This document shows positions 19,859-30,888 of a stretch of 64,000 nt of DNA, piece by piece (within the stretch, counting starts at the first letter, position 1; the number at the start of each line of letters is the position of its first letter). The notes beneath the pieces were generated by a model, which was not told the origin of the DNA, did no database searches, and saw only the letters and a list, made by a program, of their open reading frames with translations. The position numbers and the translations under genes were made by a program. The stretch is from contig NZ_JAZIFX010000001.1 in the NCBI RefSeq assembly GCF_036634175.1, positions 6,696,001 through 6,760,000 of the forward strand, written 5' to 3'. This DNA comes from Streptomyces sp. P9-A2 (GTDB lineage: Bacteria > Actinomycetota > Actinomycetes > Streptomycetales > Streptomycetaceae).

Positions 19859-20812
19859 ATGACCCAGGCACCGACACCCACCGCGGACACCGTCCGCCGG
19901 CTGGCCCGCACCCTCCTCAAGGACGAGGGTGACGGTGAGAGCGCCGACGTACCGGAGGTGCGGCCCGTCGGCGAGGGCGCCGGGACCGCCACCTGGTGGG
20001 TCGGCACCCGGCAGGTGCTGCGCCTCGCACTCGACCGGGAGATGAGCACACGCCGGCGCCGCGAGCTGAGGCTGCGGGAACTCGTCCGCCCGCACATCCC
20101 GGTCGCGGTGCCGTCGAGCGTGGCGTACGGGGAGTGGGCACCAGGCCTGATCTGCACCCTGGACACCCGGCTGTCCGGCGGGTCGGCCGAGGAGCACCGG
20201 GTGTCCGCCGTCGGGGAGACCGATCTGGCCGGGCTGCTCACCGGACTGCGCGAGGTACCGGCGCGGCAGGCGGAGACGCTCGGCGTGCCACGTGTCCCCC
20301 CGCGTTCCCTGGAGTCCCTGCGCCGGGCCGCCGGAGAAGCCGCCGAACGGCTGGCCGCCGCCGACGAGTTCGTCCCGCACCGCATGCGGCAGCAGCTCAC
20401 CCCCTCCGCCGCGGTCCAGCTCAGGGACCCGTCCGGCTCGCCGGTCCTCGTCCATCACGGCCTCACGGGCGCGCATCTCGTGGTCAGCGCCGGCGGCCGG
20501 GTACGCGGGGTCCTCGGCTGGTCCGGGGCGGTGGTCGGCGACCCCACCGAGGACATCGCGGGCCTGGCGCTCGCCGTGGGCTCCCCGGCCGCCGTACGCG
20601 CCGCCACCCTCGCCGGCTACGGCGCCCGCCCCTGTCTGCGCGGCCTGTGGCTGGCCCGCTGCGACGCGGTCCTGCACCTCGCCGAGGCGCTGGACGGCGG
20701 GGGCACCGGACCGCTGCCGCCGCCGCTGCTGCGCGTCCGGCTGCGCCGGGCCTGGGAGGCGATCCTGCTGGAGCGGGTGACGGACCTCCGCAGCGCCGAC
20801 GACATGCCGTAG
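19859..20812 (+). CDS. APH-fold protein lacking catalytic aspartates (predicted pseudokinase)
   Basis: This 317-residue protein shows the aminoglycoside/choline-kinase-like layout: an N-lobe with GEGAGTATWWVGTRQVLRL and a C-lobe with RMRQQLTPSAAV. The catalytic loop is usually HGDLxxxN but here reads VLVHHGLTGAHLVV (196-209), so Asp becomes Gly and the following Asn becomes His. The metal-binding motif, usually IDWxDA, reads VLGWSGAVVGDPTEDIAGL (from 218), losing that Asp as well. It therefore probably binds rather than phosphorylates a ligand. The N-terminal ATG 19859 fits the coding start. It is convergent with treZ. Confidence 0.8.
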   Translation: MTQAPTPTADTVRRLARTLLKDEGDGESADVPEVRPVGEGAGTATWWVGTRQVLRLALDREMSTRRRRELRLRELVRPHIPVAVPSSVAYGEWAPGLICTLDTRLSGGSAEEHRVSAVGETDLAGLLTGLREVPARQAETLGVPRVPPRSLESLRRAAGEAAERLAAADEFVPHRMRQQLTPSAAVQLRDPSGSPVLVHHGLTGAHLVVSAGGRVRGVLGWSGAVVGDPTEDIAGLALAVGSPAAVRAATLAGYGARPCLRGLWLARCDAVLHLAEALDGGGTGPLPPPLLRVRLRRAWEAILLERVTDLRSADDMP

Positions 20813-20836
20813 CCGCGCGCCATAGCCGCGTGCCCC

Positions 20837-20871
20837 GCCGGACGGGATCCGCCGGACGGGATCCGCCGGAC
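20837..20871. repeat. 14-bp direct repeat with MITE-end-like core
   Basis: Two and a half copies of GCCGGACGGGATCC lie in the convergent gap between the APH-like gene and treZ. The repeated GATCCGCCGGAC core also occurs in the terminal repeat of the MITE at 49938-50262. Confidence 0.6.
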
Positions 20872-20911
20872 GTGCCCGCGGCCGGGTGCCGCGGGCCGCC
20901 GCCCCGGGCAC

Positions 20912-22657
20912 TCAGTGCTGCTGCAGCACCACCGCCGACTCGCCGGGCAGGTGCAGCACTCCGTCCGCGCCCGGTGCCCCGACGGGCTCCCAGGCGGCGA
21001 GTACGCGCGCGTGCGGGACGCCCAGCGCGATCGCGGCCGACTCACCGGCCAGGTTCACGGCCACCAGCACATCCCCGCGCCGGAAGGCGAGCCAGCGCCG
21101 GTCCTCGTCGAAGACCACCTTGGTGTCGGCGAGGTCGGGGTCGGTGAGGTCCGGCTGCGCGTGACGCAGCGCGACGAGCTGCCGGTACCAGGCCAGCACA
21201 CGCGCGTGGGGCTCGCGTCCCGGCTCCGACCAGTCCAGGCAGGAGCGGTCGCGGGTGGCCGGGTCCTGCGGGTCGGGCACGTCCGCCGCGGCCCAGCCGT
21301 GCGCCGTGAACTCCCGCCGCCTGCCGTCGCGCACGGCCTGGGCGAGTTCGGCGTCGGTGTGGTCGGTGAAGAACTGCCAGGGCGTGCCCGCCGCCCACTC
21401 CTCGCCCATGAACAGCATCGGCGTGAACGGGGCGGTCAGCGTGAGGGTCGCGGCGCAGGCCAGCAGGCCGGGGGAGACCAGCGCGGCCAGCCGGTCGCCC
21501 CGGGCCCGGTTGCCGATCTGGTCGTGGGTCTGGCTGTAGCCGAGGAGCCGGTGCCCGGCGATCCGCGTACGGTCCAGGGGCCGCCCGTGCCGCCGGCCGC
21601 GGAACGAGGAGTACGTGCCGTCGTGGAAGAAGCCGCCGGAGAGCGTCTTGGCGACCGCCGCGAGCGGGGCGCGCGCGAAGTCGGCGTAGTAGCCCTGCGA
21701 CTCACCGGTCAGCGCGGCGTGCAGGGCGTGGTGGAAGTCGTCGTTCCACTGGGCGTGCAGTCCGTGACCGCCGTCCGCGCGGGGCGTGACGTACCGGGGG
21801 TCGTTCCGGTCCGACTCGGCGATCAGGAACAGCGGCCGGCCGGTGTCGGCCGACAGGGCGTCCACGGCCGCCGCCAGCTCCTCCAGGAAGGGGTAGGCGC
21901 GGGTGTCCGCCAGCGCGTGCACCGCGTCCAGACGCAGCCCGTCGATCCGGTAGTCCCGCAGCCACGCCAGCGCGCTCCGGACGAGATACGTCCGCACCTC
22001 GTCCGAACCGGGGGCGTCCAGGTTGACGGCGGCGCCCCACGGAGTGTGATGGGTGTCGGTGAAGTACGGGCCGAACCGCGGAAGATGATTCCCGGACGGC
22101 CCCAGATGGTTGTGCACCACGTCGAGGACGACGCCCAGACCCAGGGAGTGCGCCCGGTCGACGAACCGTTTCAGTGCCTCGGGGCCCCCGTACGGCTCGT
22201 GCACCGCCCACAGCGAGACCCCCTCGTACCCCCATCCGTGACGGCCGGGGAAGGGACACACCGGCATCAGCTCCACATGGGTGACGCCCAGCCCGGCGAG
22301 ATGCTCCAGCCGCTCGGCGGCGGCGTCGAACGTGCCCTCGCGCGTGTACGTGCCCACATGCAGCTCGTACAGGACGGCGCCGGGCAGTGGACGACCCTCC
22401 CAGGCCGCGCGCCAGGCGAACGCGTCGTGGTCGACGACGGCGCTCTCCCCGTCGGGCCCGTCCGGCTGCCGGCGCGAGCGCGGATCGGGCAGTACCGGCC
22501 CGCTGTCCAGCGCGAAGCCGTACCGGGAGCCGTCCCGCGCGTCCGCCTCACCCCGCCACCATCCCTCCCGTTCCGGGTCGCGCGTCAAAGCGCGCGTGAC
22601 GCCGTCGCACTGGAGCGTCACCTCGTCGGCCTGCGGTGCCCACACCTCGAACTGCAC
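20912..22657 (-). CDS. treZ: Malto-oligosyltrehalose trehalohydrolase TreZ
   Basis: This 581-residue GH13 enzyme releases trehalose from maltooligosyl-trehalose made by TreY. The N-terminal beta-domain begins MQFEVWAPQADEVTL. The barrel shows VVLDVVHNHLGPSG, nucleophile IDGLRLDAVHAL, acid/base FLIAESD and third acid SQTHDQIGNRARG. The C-domain ends in LHLPGESAVVLQQH. GTG 22657 is the start. It is the last trehalose gene, read on the same strand as treY, but separated from it by four kilobases with other genes, so they are not one simple operon. Confidence 0.95.
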   Translation of the reverse strand: MQFEVWAPQADEVTLQCDGVTRALTRDPEREGWWRGEADARDGSRYGFALDSGPVLPDPRSRRQPDGPDGESAVVDHDAFAWRAAWEGRPLPGAVLYELHVGTYTREGTFDAAAERLEHLAGLGVTHVELMPVCPFPGRHGWGYEGVSLWAVHEPYGGPEALKRFVDRAHSLGLGVVLDVVHNHLGPSGNHLPRFGPYFTDTHHTPWGAAVNLDAPGSDEVRTYLVRSALAWLRDYRIDGLRLDAVHALADTRAYPFLEELAAAVDALSADTGRPLFLIAESDRNDPRYVTPRADGGHGLHAQWNDDFHHALHAALTGESQGYYADFARAPLAAVAKTLSGGFFHDGTYSSFRGRRHGRPLDRTRIAGHRLLGYSQTHDQIGNRARGDRLAALVSPGLLACAATLTLTAPFTPMLFMGEEWAAGTPWQFFTDHTDAELAQAVRDGRRREFTAHGWAAADVPDPQDPATRDRSCLDWSEPGREPHARVLAWYRQLVALRHAQPDLTDPDLADTKVVFDEDRRWLAFRRGDVLVAVNLAGESAAIALGVPHARVLAAWEPVGAPGADGVLHLPGESAVVLQQH

Positions 22658-22836
22658 GGACGGTTCCCCTTCGTCTGCTCACCGTGATGTAGCTCGTCCA
22701 TCGTGCTGCATCGGGGATCGATCCGCCGGTGAATGTTCCCTTTGCGGTGGTGTCGCCGCCTCGGGAGCGGAGTGGCCGTACGGTGCTTGTGTCGTCTCCT
22801 GGACAGTGCGGCCCGTGCTGGCCGACAATCAGCAGT

Positions 22837-23388
22837 GTGACGTCGTCATTCGAGTTCAACACGTACCCCGCGCGGCTCTCCGACGTGGAGCGCGACAAGG
22901 CGCTGAAGGTACTGCGGGACGGCGCCGCGGTGGGGCGGCTGTCCCACGACACGTTCATCCGGCGCATGGAACTGGTGCTCGCGGCCCGGTGCCCCGACGA
23001 ACTCGTCCCGCTCACCGCCGACCTGCCCACCGAGGGCCGCGTCTCGCGCCTGCTGTTCTCCTCCGTGGAGGCGGTCTCCGGGTTCACGGTACGGCTGCGC
23101 GGGGCCTGGCGGGCCGAGCGGCTGCCGAAGCTGCTGCTGCCCCATCCGGCGACCACCCATCCGCTGCGCATAGGGCGCGACCCCGCCAACGGGCTGAGAC
23201 TCAACCACGAAACGGTCTCCCGTGTGCACGCGGAACTCCGTCAGCAGGGCGGCCTGTGGGTGCTGCGCGACCTCGGGTCCACCAACGGCACGACGGTGAA
23301 CGGGCGTCGGGTGGTCGGCGCGGCCGTCGTCCGGGAGGGCGACCAGATCGGCTTCGGACGGATGACGTACCGGCTCACGGTGAACTGA
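22837..23388 (+). CDS. DUF1707 and FHA-domain protein
   Basis: This 183-residue cytosolic protein starts at GTG 22837. The N-terminal DUF1707 (SHOCT-like) segment RLSDVERDKALKVLRDGA continues to RMELVLAARC. The C-terminal FHA domain has LRIGRDPANGLRL, VSRVHAEL and LGSTNGTTVNGRRV, all the phospho-threonine-binding landmarks. FHA proteins dock onto Ser/Thr-kinase-phosphorylated partners, which points to PknB-type signalling. It is divergent from treZ (180 bp between starts). Confidence 0.85.
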   Translation: MTSSFEFNTYPARLSDVERDKALKVLRDGAAVGRLSHDTFIRRMELVLAARCPDELVPLTADLPTEGRVSRLLFSSVEAVSGFTVRLRGAWRAERLPKLLLPHPATTHPLRIGRDPANGLRLNHETVSRVHAELRQQGGLWVLRDLGSTNGTTVNGRRVVGAAVVREGDQIGFGRMTYRLTVN

Positions 23389-23923
23389 CCGCCCGCGCAC
23401 GGCCGGACGCCGTCCGAGTGCGGCGCCGGACAGCGACTGCGGCCGGCCGGGCCGTGTCCGTTTGCGGCCGGACGACCGCGGCGTCCAGGGGCGCGGCGTC
23501 TATGGCCGCGACGGAAGATCGTCGAACTCCCTTTGCCTTCCATGGTGTTGACGTATCTCCCGAGATCATGACTCACCGTAGGAGTCTCGCGCACTCCCCG
23601 TGAGAGGCGAGTTGGCGAACCGACGGTGCCACTTCGTGGAGGGTGTTCCCTGCCACCTTCCTGTGCCACCGGCTGGTCACGACCGCCGGCCGCGATCCGG
23701 CGGGGGTACCGCCGGAACCGGAACCGGGCCGGCTCATCGACGCGCGGTGCGCCAACCACCACGACACCCACGGGACACGCCGGATCCCGGTCGCACGGCG
23801 GGTCGAGTACCAGGCGCGGTTCGTGGTCGCCGTGTTCGAGCCGGCCGTGCGACGCCCGGACGCGCCTTCCCGTTCGGGTGAGCCGGGCTGGGGTTCCGGC
23901 ACCGTCGTGCCGATGTATCCGGA
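23389..23923. other. 535-bp intergenic stretch
   Basis: No convincing gene on either strand. The open frames at 23573-23902 (-) and 23643-23927 (+) have Trp/Arg-rich or patternless products. The small dyad TCTCCCGAGA near 23554-23563 could be an operator. The codon bias is weaker than in neighbours, so this may be degraded DNA. Confidence 0.4.
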
Positions 23924-24364
23924 ATGACGTACACCTCACTGAAAGCGGTACGGGGCGCGCTGCTGGCGGCGACCGCCCTCCTCGCCTGGCTCGTGCCCAC
24001 CCCCGCGCAGGCGGACCCGGCCCTCCGGGGCGCCGACACCTCCGACACCTGGCTCGTCCTCGGCGTCGACCAGGGCGAGACCCGGACCGGTACGGCATCC
24101 GGCAACCTGCTCCTCTGCGACCCGCCCCAGGGCCACCCGCGCGCGGCCGACGCCTGTGCGGAACTCGACGCGGTGAACGGGCGCATCTCCGGCATCCCGG
24201 CCCGGGACACCTACTGTCCGATGGTCTACGCCCCGGTGACCGCACACGCGCACGGGCAGTGGCGGGGACAGCCGGTCGAGTACACGGAGACCTTCTCGAA
24301 CCGGTGCGCGATGGAGGCCCGGACCGGCTCCGTATTCGCCCTGGACGGGCCACAGCCCTCATGA
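23924..24364 (+). CDS. Subtilisin-inhibitor-like secreted protein (SSI family)
   Basis: This 146-residue product has a signal peptide (LLAATALLAWLVPTPAQA, about residues 12-30) and an SSI domain. Four cysteines match the two SSI disulfides: LLLCDPPQGHP, DACAEL, TYCPMVYAP and NRCAME. The reactive loop reads YCPMVYAPV, so P1-P1' would be Met-Val as in classical S. albogriseolus SSI. It ends SVFALDGPQPS, close to the usual SVFAF. It should inhibit extracellular subtilisin-like proteases. It is convergent with the M14 peptidase gene. Confidence 0.88.
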   Translation: MTYTSLKAVRGALLAATALLAWLVPTPAQADPALRGADTSDTWLVLGVDQGETRTGTASGNLLLCDPPQGHPRAADACAELDAVNGRISGIPARDTYCPMVYAPVTAHAHGQWRGQPVEYTETFSNRCAMEARTGSVFALDGPQPS

Positions 24365-24370
24365 GGCCCC

Positions 24371-24396
24371 GGGAGCGGGCGGGTCAGCCCGCTCCC
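24371..24396. terminator. Bidirectional terminator between SSI-like and M14 genes
   Basis: Perfect 10-bp arms GGGAGCGGGC / GCCCGCTCCC with loop GGGTCA. The minus-strand stop codon (24384-24386) lies in the loop. Confidence 0.8.
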
Positions 24397-25658
24397 GTAC
24401 CCGTACCCGCGCGGGCGTGCAGTGCCGCCGCCACGACCGTACGGACCTGATGTTCCACCTGGTGCGCCACGGGCACCCAGCGGGCCCGGAAGTGCACGGC
24501 GAACGAGTCGCTCCACAGGGCGACCAGGTGCTCGAGCCGTGCCGCCGCGTGCGGGTCGCTCTCCCGCAGCTCCCGCAGCAGCATGGCCGCCGCCCGCAGC
24601 GGCACCCGGCGCGTGAACGCGTCCACGCTGCCCACGTACGCCCTGGTGCCGTCGGGCGGCAGGGTGCGGACCAGGTCTGAGGCCAGCCCCGGAACCAGCT
24701 CCAGCCCCCAGGTGGCCGCCCGCAGCAGCGGACCGCCGGCGGTACCGGCGTCCTCCATGGCCCCGGGCCGGGCCTCCTCCAGCACCTTTCGCACCTCGCG
24801 CGCGTCCCGCAACAGCCGGTCCGCGAGATGCCGCAGCGCCTCGGCCGGAGCCGGGTGCGGCTCCGGATCGTCCACCAGTCCGCCGGCCCACATCGGTACC
24901 TCGACGACCGCCGTCAGGCCGCCGTACCGGTGGGGGCGGTACCAGGTGCTGTGCCGCGCGTCGTCCGGCAGGCTCGGATACACCGGCCCGGCCTCCGCCG
25001 CGGGCATCACCCGCACCCCGGGACCGGACACCGGCCAGCCCGCCGCGTCCGAGGCGCCCGTCTCCACCGGGATGTGCAGCTCCGCGGCGGACTTACCGAA
25101 CGGCTCGGCGAGCCCCGGCACGTCCCTCGTCAACTGGACCCAGCTGCCGCCCAGATCGGTCCCGTGCAGCGACACCTGGAGGTAGGGCCGCAGCTCGTCG
25201 ATGACCCCGGTCAGGGCCAGGGTCTCGGGCGGCAGCCGGTCGGGCGGCAGGACCGACGGGGCCCACTCCGGCTGTTCCCGGCCGGCGGGACGGAAGAAGC
25301 CCAAGTGGTAGTCGTACAGGCTGTCCGGCTCCGTCGCCGTGTGGAGGCTCGCCCCGTCGGGGTCCGCGCACAGCAGGAAGTGCCAGGACGTGTCGTCCCG
25401 CAGCTCCCGCTCCACCACGACCCGCCGGGCCAGCGCGAGCAGGGTGCCCCCACCGGCCGGCTCGTTGGCATGGGCGCCCGCGACCACCAGCACGGCACGC
25501 CGGGCGTGGCCCACGGACAGCAGGTACAGCGGCCGCCCCGCGCGGGAGAGTCCCACCTGCCGCAGGACGCACAGGCCGGGCCGCCGGGCCGTCAGCGCGC
25601 GGGAGGAGGAAACGAGTTCGGCCACCGTCGGGTAGCGCAGCTCCGGCAGGAGACTCAC
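24384..25658 (-). CDS. M14-family zinc carboxypeptidase-like protein
   Basis: This 424-residue protein starts at GTG 25658. It has the M14 zinc ligands HxxE in VVAGAHANEPAGG (about residue 70) and the third ligand His in QVSLHGTDLGG (about residue 186), with a later TAVVEVPMW that could carry the catalytic Glu. No signal peptide is visible at the N-terminus (MSLLPELRYPTVAEL), so a cytosolic location is likely. The C-terminal 130 residues are helical and not part of the standard M14 core. The substrate is unknown. Confidence 0.75.
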   Translation of the reverse strand: MSLLPELRYPTVAELVSSSRALTARRPGLCVLRQVGLSRAGRPLYLLSVGHARRAVLVVAGAHANEPAGGGTLLALARRVVVERELRDDTSWHFLLCADPDGASLHTATEPDSLYDYHLGFFRPAGREQPEWAPSVLPPDRLPPETLALTGVIDELRPYLQVSLHGTDLGGSWVQLTRDVPGLAEPFGKSAAELHIPVETGASDAAGWPVSGPGVRVMPAAEAGPVYPSLPDDARHSTWYRPHRYGGLTAVVEVPMWAGGLVDDPEPHPAPAEALRHLADRLLRDAREVRKVLEEARPGAMEDAGTAGGPLLRAATWGLELVPGLASDLVRTLPPDGTRAYVGSVDAFTRRVPLRAAAMLLRELRESDPHAAARLEHLVALWSDSFAVHFRARWVPVAHQVEHQVRTVVAAALHARAGTGTGAG

Positions 25659-25811
25659 CCCCCGTCAACCACCCGTCGTCGCACATCGCAGTACCCCACG
25701 GGCAGGGACCGGTGTCAAGGGTGCGACGGGGGAGGCCCGGGAGAGGCCCCGGGGGCGTCCGCGGTCCATATGACCGGCATCTGCGCCGCCCTGTCCCATC
25801 CGGGCGGGGTC

Positions 25812-28208
25812 CTATGCCGCGTCCGGCTCCCCTGCGCGTTCCAGCAGCGCCACCGGTGACCGCTCGAACAGCTCCGCCACGCGCGCGTGTCCGGTGAACT
25901 CCCGGCCGGGCTCCAGCACGTCGGCCCACCGGCCCGGTGGCAGCGCCAGCCGGGTCTCCCGCCAGCCACCTGCCTCCGTCAGCCGCAGCGACAGCCGGGT
26001 CACGGCGGTCAGCACCGCACCGGACCGTACGAACGCCACGCAGTGCGCCGCCCCGGGTCCCTCGGCGGCCAGCGGCTCGTACGACGCCGTGTCACCGAAC
26101 ACCCCGGGCCGCCGCCCCCGCAACCGCAACGCGGCCCGCGTCACCGCCGCCTTGCCGCTGCCGCTGCCGTGCTCCTCGTCGTCCGCGTCGTCCGTCTCCC
26201 CGGCCGGGAAGTCCACCGTCCGCCGGTTGTCCGGGTCCACCAGAGCCCGGTACTCGAACTCGGTGCCCTGGTAGACGTCGGGCACACCCGGCATCGTCAG
26301 ATGGGCCAGGGCGGCGCCCAGCACGTTCGCGCGGATGTACGACTCCAACGAGGCCCGGAACCGCGCTACCCGCTCACCCGTGTCCCCGCACGGTCCCGCC
26401 GCCACGAACCGGGCCACCGCCTCCTCGTACGCCGGTTCCTGCTCCGTCCAGTTCGTGTACAAGCCTGCCTCGCGCACATGCTTGAGCAGCGCCCCCGTCA
26501 CCCGTTCCGGATCCGCCGGGCCCAGTCCGAACACCGTCTGCCAGGCCGCCCACGCCAGCTGCGGGTCCGGTACGCCCTCGCCGACGTGGGTCACCTCCGC
26601 CAGGACGTCCGCCCACCGTCCGGGGCACTCGGTGAGCACATGGAGCGCGGCCCGCACATCGGCGCTGCGCTTGGTGTCGTGCGTGGAGACGACGGTGCCG
26701 GTCGCCGGCCAGTCGCGCTGCACGCGCGCGCAGTACGCGTGGAACCGCTCCGGGGACAGCGCCGGAGCGCCCGGGTTCTGGCCCACCTCCGTCGCCGACA
26801 GCAGCGGCGTGTAGCGGTAGAACGCCGTGTCCTCCACCGATTTGGCCCGCAGTGCCGACGCGGTCTGCGCGAACCGCGTACGGAACTCCACCTGCCCCGG
26901 CCCGTCGCCGTACCGCCCGAGCACCAGATCCCGTACGACGTCCACCGCCCCGGCCTCCTCGGGGACGGCGAAGGCGCGCCGGGCGCCGGCCGCGGCCTCC
27001 TCGGTGACCACACCGGCCGGGTCCACGGAGGCGTAGGGCCGGTACACCTCGAGCCGGACCAGTAGTTCCTCGAGCGCGGTGCGCAGGGCCCAGGGCGCGC
27101 GGTCGCGCAGCGCGGGTTCGGGGGAGGCCGCGCACACGCGGTGAGCCACCCGGGTCAGCCGGTCGACCTCGGTGGTCAGCTCGTGCGTGAGCACCTTGTA
27201 CGCGGCCCGCCGCACCGTCGCCTCCCACTCGCCGCCCCGGTCCGGCTGCGGCGCCGTGAACCGCCGGTACTGGCCGAGCAGTTCCCCGGCCCCCGCCGGG
27301 TCCGTGAACAGGCCGTCCACGTGCCGCAGGGCGTCGTACCCGGTGGTGCCCGCGACCGGCCAGGAGGCGGGAAGCGGCTCGCCGTCGGCGAGGATCTTCT
27401 CCACCACGGTCCAGCGGCCCTCGGTCGACTCGTGCAGCCGCCGCAGATACCCGTCCGGGTCGGCGAGCCCGTCCGGGTGATCGACCCGCAGTCCGTCGAC
27501 GACCCCCTCGCGCAGCAGCTGGAGGATTTTGGCGTGGGTGGCCTCGAACACCTCGGGGTCCTCCACGCGCACGCCGATCAGCTCGGAGATGCTGAAGAAG
27601 CGGCGGTAATTGAGCTCGGTGCGGGCCAGCCGCCACCACACCGGGCGGTACCACTGGGCGTCCAGGAGCTGCGGCAGCGGAAGGCGGGCGGTGCCCTCGC
27701 GCAGCGGGAACGCGTGGTCGTGGTAGCGCAGCACATCGCCGTCCACCTTCAGACGGTCGAGCTCCGCGCCGAGCGGTCCGCCCAGCACCGGCAGCAGCAC
27801 CTGGCCGCCCTGCGCCTCCCAGTCGATGTCGAACCACCGTGCGTGGCGCGACGAGGGGCCCTCGCGCAGCACCTCCCACAGGACCCGGTTGTGGCGCGGG
27901 GACATCGCCATGTGGTTGGGCACGATGTCCACGACCAGGCCGAGACCGTGCTCCCGCGCGGTGCGCGCCAGGCCCCGCAGTGCCTGCTCGCCGCCCAGTT
28001 CCCCGCGCACGCGCGCGTGGTCCACCACGTCGTAGCCGTGCCGCGAGCCCGGCACCGTCTCCAGGACCGGCGACAGGTGCAGATGGGACACTCCGAGCGA
28101 GGCCAGGTACGGCACGGTGGCCGCCGCGGCGGCGAACGGGAAGTCGGGCTGCAACTGCAGCCGGTACGTGGCGGTGGGCACCGCGGGCTCAGGTCGCTCA
28201 GGAGTCAT
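25812..28208 (-). CDS. treY: Maltooligosyl trehalose synthase TreY
   Basis: This 798-residue GH13 enzyme rearranges the reducing-end alpha-1,4 bond of maltodextrins to alpha-1,1. Motifs are ATYRLQLQPDFPF at the start, VVDIVPNHMAMS, nucleophile VDGLRVDHPDGLADPDGYL, acid/base VEKILADGEPLP and VVSTHDTKRSADVRAAL. ATG 28208 is chosen; a GTG at 28217 adds three residues. It works with TreZ downstream on the same strand. An M14 peptidase gene in the same orientation lies between them, 153 bp after treY. Confidence 0.94.
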   Translation of the reverse strand: MTPERPEPAVPTATYRLQLQPDFPFAAAAATVPYLASLGVSHLHLSPVLETVPGSRHGYDVVDHARVRGELGGEQALRGLARTAREHGLGLVVDIVPNHMAMSPRHNRVLWEVLREGPSSRHARWFDIDWEAQGGQVLLPVLGGPLGAELDRLKVDGDVLRYHDHAFPLREGTARLPLPQLLDAQWYRPVWWRLARTELNYRRFFSISELIGVRVEDPEVFEATHAKILQLLREGVVDGLRVDHPDGLADPDGYLRRLHESTEGRWTVVEKILADGEPLPASWPVAGTTGYDALRHVDGLFTDPAGAGELLGQYRRFTAPQPDRGGEWEATVRRAAYKVLTHELTTEVDRLTRVAHRVCAASPEPALRDRAPWALRTALEELLVRLEVYRPYASVDPAGVVTEEAAAGARRAFAVPEEAGAVDVVRDLVLGRYGDGPGQVEFRTRFAQTASALRAKSVEDTAFYRYTPLLSATEVGQNPGAPALSPERFHAYCARVQRDWPATGTVVSTHDTKRSADVRAALHVLTECPGRWADVLAEVTHVGEGVPDPQLAWAAWQTVFGLGPADPERVTGALLKHVREAGLYTNWTEQEPAYEEAVARFVAAGPCGDTGERVARFRASLESYIRANVLGAALAHLTMPGVPDVYQGTEFEYRALVDPDNRRTVDFPAGETDDADDEEHGSGSGKAAVTRAALRLRGRRPGVFGDTASYEPLAAEGPGAAHCVAFVRSGAVLTAVTRLSLRLTEAGGWRETRLALPPGRWADVLEPGREFTGHARVAELFERSPVALLERAGEPDAA

Positions 28209-28299
28209 GCAGACCACGTACCCGCCCTGGTGCCCTTCCTGTCAACAGTCCCTCCGCTGCCGCGCCACCGTCAGCGTCGTCCCTCCCCGCCGCTGTCCG

Positions 28300-30522
<2,223 letters not shown>

Positions 30523-30888
30523 GGACACGACTCTTCCAGGTGTACGGCTCCGGTGGGGGCGCCTTGGCCCGGAGCGTCGGCGTGTCGTCCTGTCGCGGTG
30601 CTCCTGTCGTACCGTTCGCCGGGCCGGTGGCCGTGCCGTCGCCGCGCCGCCGCCGACGCGCCCTCCCGGGGTGGATTCCGGTTGTCCGTGAGTGCGCCGG
30701 GGACGCAACATCTGTGCGTGTCCTGTGACTTCGTCCACTTCCGGCGGACGGGCATACCAGAACAGTGGTGTGGAATGGGGAAGTTGAGAAACGACACCGT
30801 CATCAGGCTGCACCGCACACCACAAGCGGAGTACTCTCCTTGATCGTTGGGGCTGGGAGTGCTCGGGGGAGTGGAAGGCGGTGCGCGG
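30523..30888. other. Divergent promoter region between glgX and the SAV2148-family gene
   Basis: About 365 bp with no supported gene. It must hold both promoters. No strong palindrome was recognised. Confidence 0.4.

Noticed and set aside
23573..23902. 109-codon minus-strand frame in the gap before the SSI-like gene.
   Set aside because: No ribosome site, patternless Trp/Arg-rich sequence and codon use unlike the neighbours. Possibly degraded DNA, but I cannot assign it.
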